Part shown: positions 50,101 to 56,100 of the stretch, piece after piece
Numbering within the stretch: position 1 is the stretch's first letter
Layout of the letters: each line of letters starts with the position of its first letter
DNA from: Litsea cubeba
Taxonomy: Eukaryota > Streptophyta > Magnoliopsida > Laurales > Lauraceae
Assembly (NCBI GenBank): GCA_012931725.1
Contig: CM022949.1
Coordinates: 43,358,189 to 43,422,188, forward strand
Reading direction: 5' to 3'
DNA length: 64,000 nt
Position numbers and translations under genes: made by a program
Notes under the pieces: generated by a model
Databases searched by the model: none
Told to the model about the DNA's origin: nothing
What the model saw: only the letters and a program-made list of their open reading frames with translations

Positions 50101-53100
50101 GGCCCCCGGAGCCAAGGCTCCAACGGACAAGAGTGCACCGGCTGAGAAGAGCGTGCCGGCGGGCAGGGCGTCCGGCGGGACGACCCGCGAGCACAGCACC
50201 TCGGCGGGGCAGGGATCCGGGTCGTCCTCCGGACCCCGAACTGCCCCACCGCCATGGAAGCCGAGGATGGAAACGCAGCCCGGCAAGCCTCTGAACGTTG
50301 AGGATCGGCTGCTGGGGAACGCCGACGTTATTGGGGCTCTTGCCAAGGCCTGCGCTCTGCCGCGAGATATGGAGACGCATGAGAGGTTCGACGATGAGAG
50401 CCTGATGGTTTCGGCGATCCAGGCCAACCTCCTGGTAAGTGTTTTCAGCGTTTTTCTCTTAAGTGACCCAGCTTGACTGCCCCGGTCTGACCCACTCCTT
50501 CCATGTGCAGAACGTGCAGAGGCTCCTGACTGTGGTGGGAAGGAGCGACAGGAAAGCGAAGAGGGTCTCCCAGCTGGAGACCGAGAGAGACAAGCTGAAG
50601 AAGGAACTGGAGGAGCTGCAGGCGGGAATGGAGCGGATGAAGAAGGCCAGCGTTGATGAGGCTGCTCGGCTGGCATCGGCTCTGGCTGATGTCGCCGAAC
50701 TTACGTCGAAGGCCAATCATCTGAAAGGCGAGGTCTGGGCGAGGAACAAGAAGACTGCCGAGCTGGAGTCGGAATTGGCAAGATGAAGGCTGAATCGACG
50801 GCTGAGGGGACGAGGCTGCGCGGTGAAGTGCTGGCTGGGCGAGCCGAACAGCGAGGCTGAAGAAGGAGAACGCCGAGCTGGAAAAGGAGAAGGCCTCTCT
50901 TCTGGTCCGAGGCCCAGTCCGCCTTCCAGGATGGGGTGGATCACGCCACTGAGGCTGTATGAGAAGCAGGTGGAGGAGATCACCGCCATCCTGTTTGAGG
51001 AAGGATGCCTGGCCGCACTGAGACGTGCGGGGGTCCCCGAAGACCACCCTGTCTATCGGGACCTGCCGAAGTACTCGGACTCGGCTCCTGAGCCGAGCTC
51101 CGCTCCTGCAGCCGAAAGTGCCCCAGTTGAAGCTCCTGCAATCGCTCCTGCTGCTGACGACGCTCCAGCTGCCCCGGTCTTGAGCGATGCCCCGGTCGCC
51201 AGCGATGCTTCGGCTGTGCCTCAGGGTGAGACCTCTTCTGCTCCTGGTTCGGGTGAGGTACCGGTCGAAGCCTCCTCTGCAAGCAAGGTCACGATTTCGG
51301 CCGAGTCCACTGGTCCATCAGATACGGTGATCGACCTAGTGGAGTCGCCGAAACCATAGTAGCCGGGCTCCTCTGTATTTCTGTCTTCTTGCGTGTAATG
51401 TTTTTGCTCCTTGGCCTTGTAATACTCTCAGTAATCAATGAAAAACGGGTTTCTTTACTTGTGCATTCTCTCTGCATTTGTTCTGGAATGCTTGCATTTT
51501 TGTGTGTTTGAGTGCTGGCATAGCCCTCTTCCTCTGGAAAGCTGCCCTTGGCCGAACTGGCTGGCTTTGGCCGAGACGAGCTGCCTTGTGCCGAAGTGGG
51601 ATCATCATTCCGCTGGTCTCGGCTGTGGAAGCGTGAGCTCGGCAATGATCTTTGAGGGGTGTAAAAACCCTGATTTTAGGAATCCGGCCGAGTGTCCGAA
51701 CTCGAGGCCTTCTCCAGGGTCCAGAACCCGGAGCTTTAGGAAACGACCGAGTCTGGACTCGAGGCCTTTTCCAGGGTGGTTGACCCGTGTGGATGGGTAA
51801 AGACCCTGAGTTTAGGAATTGGCCGAGTGTCCGAACTCGAGGCCTTTTCCAAGGCTATTAACCCTTGGAGATGGGTGAAGACTCTGAGTTTAGGAATTGG
51901 CCGAGTGTCCGAACTCGAGGCCTTTTCCAGGGCTATTAACCCTTGGAGATGGGTGAAGACCCTGAGTTTAGGAATTGGCCGAGTGTCCGAACTCGAGGCC
52001 TTTTCCAGGGCTATTAACCCTTGGAGATGGGTGAAGACCCTGAGTTTAGGAATTGGCCGAGTGTCCGAACTCGAGGCCTTTTCCGGGGCTATTAACCCTT
52101 GGAGATAGGTGAAGACCCTGAATTTAGGAATTGGCCGAGTGTCCGAACTCGAGGCCTTTTCCGGGGCTATTAACCCTTGGAGATGGGTAAAGACCCTGAG
52201 TTTAGGAATTGGCCGAGTGTCCGAACTCGAGGCCTTTTCCAGGGCTATTAACCCTTGGAGATGGGTGAAGACCCTGAGTTTAGGAATTGGCCGAGTGTCC
52301 GAACTCGAGGCCTTTTCCAGGGCTATTAACCCTTGGAGATGGGTGAAGACCCTGAGTTTAGGAATTGGCCGAGTGTCCGAACTCGAGGCCTTTTCCAGGG
52401 CTATTAACCCTTGGAGATGGGTGAAGACCCTGAGTTTAGGAATTGGCCGAGTGTCCGAACTCGAGGCCTTTTCCGGGGCTATTAACCCTTGGAGATGGGT
52501 GAAGACCCTGAGTTTAGGAATTGGCCGAGTGTCCAAACTCGAGGCCTTTTCCGGGGCTATTAACCCTTGGAGATGGGTAAAGACCCTGAGTTTAGGAATT
52601 GGCCGAGTGTCCGAACTCGAGGCCTTTTCCGGGGCTATTAACCCTTGGAGATGGGTGAAGACCCTGAGTTTAGGAATTGGCCGAGTGTCCGAACTCGAGG
52701 CCTTTTCCAGGGCTATTAACCCTTGGAGATGGGTGAAGACCCTGAGTTTAGGAATTGGCCGAGTGTCCGAACTCGAGGCCTTTTCCAGGGCTATTAACCC
52801 TTGTAGCCGAAGTCGATCAAAGAGAGATGACAGATTGATGACGGGGCGAAAGCTATTTCCATTGATTCAGAGATTCATTACATCTTTTAGAAATCGAAAA
52901 TTGAATTTCTTGGGATACGCTCCACGGCCTCGGCTGCGGCTCGCCCTCCAAGTCTTCAAGCTTGTAGGCCGATTTTCCTGCCGGTGAGACTGCTCTGAAC
53001 GGGCCATGCCAGTTCGGGGCCAACTTTCCCTCGTTTGGCTGTCAGCGGGCTCTCTTGGACGCTAGCGCGAGTTCGGCCTTTGCCACCTCCTCCCTGCGTG

Positions 53101-56100
53101 ACGCCCGCCAGGCATCGGCGCGGGCCTGGGAGCTTCCCCGAGACGAGGAAGCGGGAGCTGAGGACGCCAGCTGGATCACGTAATGATCTTCTCCGAATCC
53201 TCACTGCCTGGAACCTGGGCTGCGCTTTGGTGAGCTCGGCCCTCGCTGCCGCCAGCATCTCCTGCCTCAACGAACTCTGGAATGTGGCCTTCTTCGGCCA
53301 ACTTCTCCAGATACCTCTGCAAAGAGTTGCAGTCCTCGGTCTTGTGCCCGCTACCTTTGTGGTAAGAGCAGTAGAGCTTGCTCTGGCTGCCGGAGGTGGG
53401 CTCATTCCTCAAGGGCGGAGGCCACTTGAAGAATGGCTTGGTCTTTATCTTGGTCAGGATACGGTAGATCGGCTCCTTGAAGACGACGTTGACACTCTGA
53501 CTGGCGCTGGTAGGAGGTCTGGGCTGCCAGGTGCCCCCAGATCTGGACGTCGCAGGCTTCGCCAAACTGGAGACCCAGGCCTGCTTGGGCTCCTGCTTCT
53601 GGAAGGGCCTACCGCCTCCCTGCCGAGGCTGGCTACTCTTCTGCTCGGGCTCCGGATGCCCGTCCTGATCCCTAGCTCGTATCTCGTCTTCCTCCTGGGC
53701 GATGAAGCGCTTCACCCGGGACATCAACTCTGGCATGGATTCTGGGGGGTTCCCGGCCAAGTCCTTCCGCAAGTCGTTGCCGGGGATCAGGGCATGCTGG
53801 AAGGCGTAGATTGCTATCTCCTCCCTGGTGCCCTCGATCTGGCTGTAGACCGCCCAGAATCGCTGGGCGAACTTGGCGAGGGTCTCACCCTGCTTCATTC
53901 TCAGGGCGAGGAGGTCCCCTTCCTTCTTGGGGACGGCGCTGTAGGCTTGGAACTTCTTCAGGAAGGAGAGCTGGAGCTCCTTCCAACTCGAAATGGACTT
54001 CTCTGGGAGAGAACAGAACCACTTCAGGGGGAGGTCACCCAAACTGGAGGAAAAGATTTTGCAGTTCAGGTGACCCTCGTTCCCCCAGATGGACATCTTC
54101 TGGGAGAAGTGTCGGAGGTGAGCGGATGGGTCAGACAGTCCGTCATAGGGGACGAACCGCGGGACGGAGAACTTTCTGGGCAAGGGGGTGCGCTCGATCT
54201 CTTTTGTGAAGGGTGAGCCCCCCAGATCAGTGTGACCACAGATCTGCTTCTGGTCCCGTACGTCCAAGTTGTGCTGGAGAGCCAATCTGACACGTTTGTC
54301 AAATCGCTACTGCTCATCGTCCTTCTCTGGAGTCTGAGCTCTGGGCTTTCGCTTGGGGTGGTTCGGGCTACGACGGCTATGAGTTCGGCCATCGCGGCTA
54401 CGATGACTCCGGCTGTTGCTCGAGCCTTCGTCATGAATCTGGCTCCGTTTATGGTCCAGATGATTTCTGAGGTCCTCGCGGGGAGGCTGGGCTGCCCTGT
54501 GGGGGGCGTCCCTCTTCTTCCCTTGAGGCTCAGAGACCTGCCTCAAGGAGGCAGTTTGCGCTGCCCTCAGCTGCTGCTGGAGCTCGCGAATCAGCTGCTC
54601 TTGCTTCTGGAGGAGAGCGGTTTGGGCTTCGAGAACCTCTCTAGTGGCAGGGGGTTGAACGTGGCGCGTCTCTCCTACGGCCACGGCTTTGTCCTTCCGA
54701 GGACGCTCATGCCGACGCTCATCGCGTCTGGGTGGCATGACCTCTTCTGCTGAGATCGAGGCCTCGAGTCCCTCTTGGAGTGGGAACTCGACAAAGAGCT
54801 GAGAGCCTAAGCGGCCCTCGCCTGCAGACGTGCCATGCACCGTGCGGGAGCGCCCTTGAGGAGGGACGTCCGTTGACGGTGGTGGCAGCTCGAGCGCTGC
54901 TCTCGAGGACTCTACGCCCTTCCTAGCTTTCGGAGGCATGGCTTCTGAAAGATTGAGGTTAAGAAGGTTGGGAAGGTTGGGAAGGTTGGGATATTAGTTT
55001 CCCACAGACGGCACCAATTGTAGGTGCAGAAAATAAAGACCCACAATAACTGGGGAGCCTTAGAGGACTTATCCAATGATGATGATGACTGGGTACCGTC
55101 CGAAAGCCTGAAAGGGAAGAACACACGGTCAGAGGACCCTGGCCTGGGCGGCGCAAGGCTCTCCGATGCCAAAGTCAGTGAAAGAACTGGAACAATGGAA
55201 GGAGAGGAAGAACAGAGGCAGAGTAACAGCTCTATGGGTTCTATTGTGCGTACCTTGCATGTGGAAATGCAATCCTTTTATAGACGATTTGGAAGATATC
55301 TAGGACGATATCTTGGCATGGGTCTCATGATTCGACTGGGAAGTCATGATCAGCCCACGTTGCAATTAATGCGGTCCAATCCAGCCCACTCTGCATTAAA
55401 TGCGCGTCGGATCAGCCCACGTCGCATTTAATGCGCGTCTTGTTGGGCCAGATCGTGTCGGACGCCTTTGGCGGTAGGGGATCGTGGGATCTGCCCTCGG
55501 GCCTTGCCCTGATGTGGCCTCAGCCACTGGATGTTGCCTTGTCAGGATCCGGCGAAGATTGTGAGCGGCTGGATGTCGCGTCTGTCCCACTAGCTCGTGC
55601 CCCTATCCCACCACGTGCCTGGTGACTTGGGGGATGAGGGGCGTGAGTGGAGACTCTTTCTGTCTTCGGCTCCCATCCCGGCTTCTTCAGCCGAGGTGGA
55701 GCTTTCTGCCGAGATGACGCCCGGGGTGGCTCAGTTCGGCGCTAGTGGCCTGGAGCTGCCTGACTTCGGCCGAACCCCCCGTCCTGGTGGCCGGGGTGAT
55801 CTTGGTGCCACGTGGGTGGCACGTGAGAGTGCTTAGCCTCATCTGATGGCTGTGATTAGCGTAATCCTGGGGTTCTGGAAATCTCCCCACACACATGTAT
55901 AACAAAAAGAAAATGAGAGATTGACATTTGACATTACTATGAGAGAATTATAGCAACAAAAAGCCCCTAATGTGCATTGATTCAAAGAACAAAAATCATT
56001 CCGCCTATGAGCAAAATAAATCATAAAAAAGATCAACAAATGCATCTTGCTTCTTACCCTGCATATTTTGTTTCATTTTTTGAATTCGAATTTGTGGTTT

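Larger units (their letters stand above)
47484..55893 (-). mobile_element. Gag-only LTR retrotransposon (TR-GAG type, Tat-like) B with an antisense gene
   Basis: LTRs at 47484-48326 and 55019-55893 with a perfect target duplication, catgt (47479-47483 and 55894-55898). On the minus strand: 5' LTR, primer-binding site, gag (54939-53176), 78-bp tandem repeats (52807-51660), then a large ORF in the opposite direction (48842-51359), the PPT and the 3' LTR. There is no protease, RT or integrase anywhere in the 8.4 kb. The element needs trans-acting enzymes. Extra antisense ORFs near the 3' end are known from Tat-lineage Ty3/gypsy elements; gag-only elements are known as TR-GAGs. Both occur here together. 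Confidence 0.92.

Noticed and set aside
49768..50716. Minus-strand frames opposite the antisense gene of element B
   Set aside because: Shadows of the GC-rich coiled-coil and S/P/A-rich coding region on the plus strand.
51660..52807. CRISPR-like array
   Set aside because: No unique spacers; the repeat is contiguous and the DNA is a plant nuclear genome.
51736..52987. 266- and 292-codon repeat proteins on opposite strands
   Set aside because: Openness follows from a repeat length divisible by three; no start context or domain supports either as a gene.
53035..54753. Plus-strand frames up to 393 codons over gag of element B
   Set aside because: Opposite of the recognisable gag core; composition L/G/E typical of a shadow frame.
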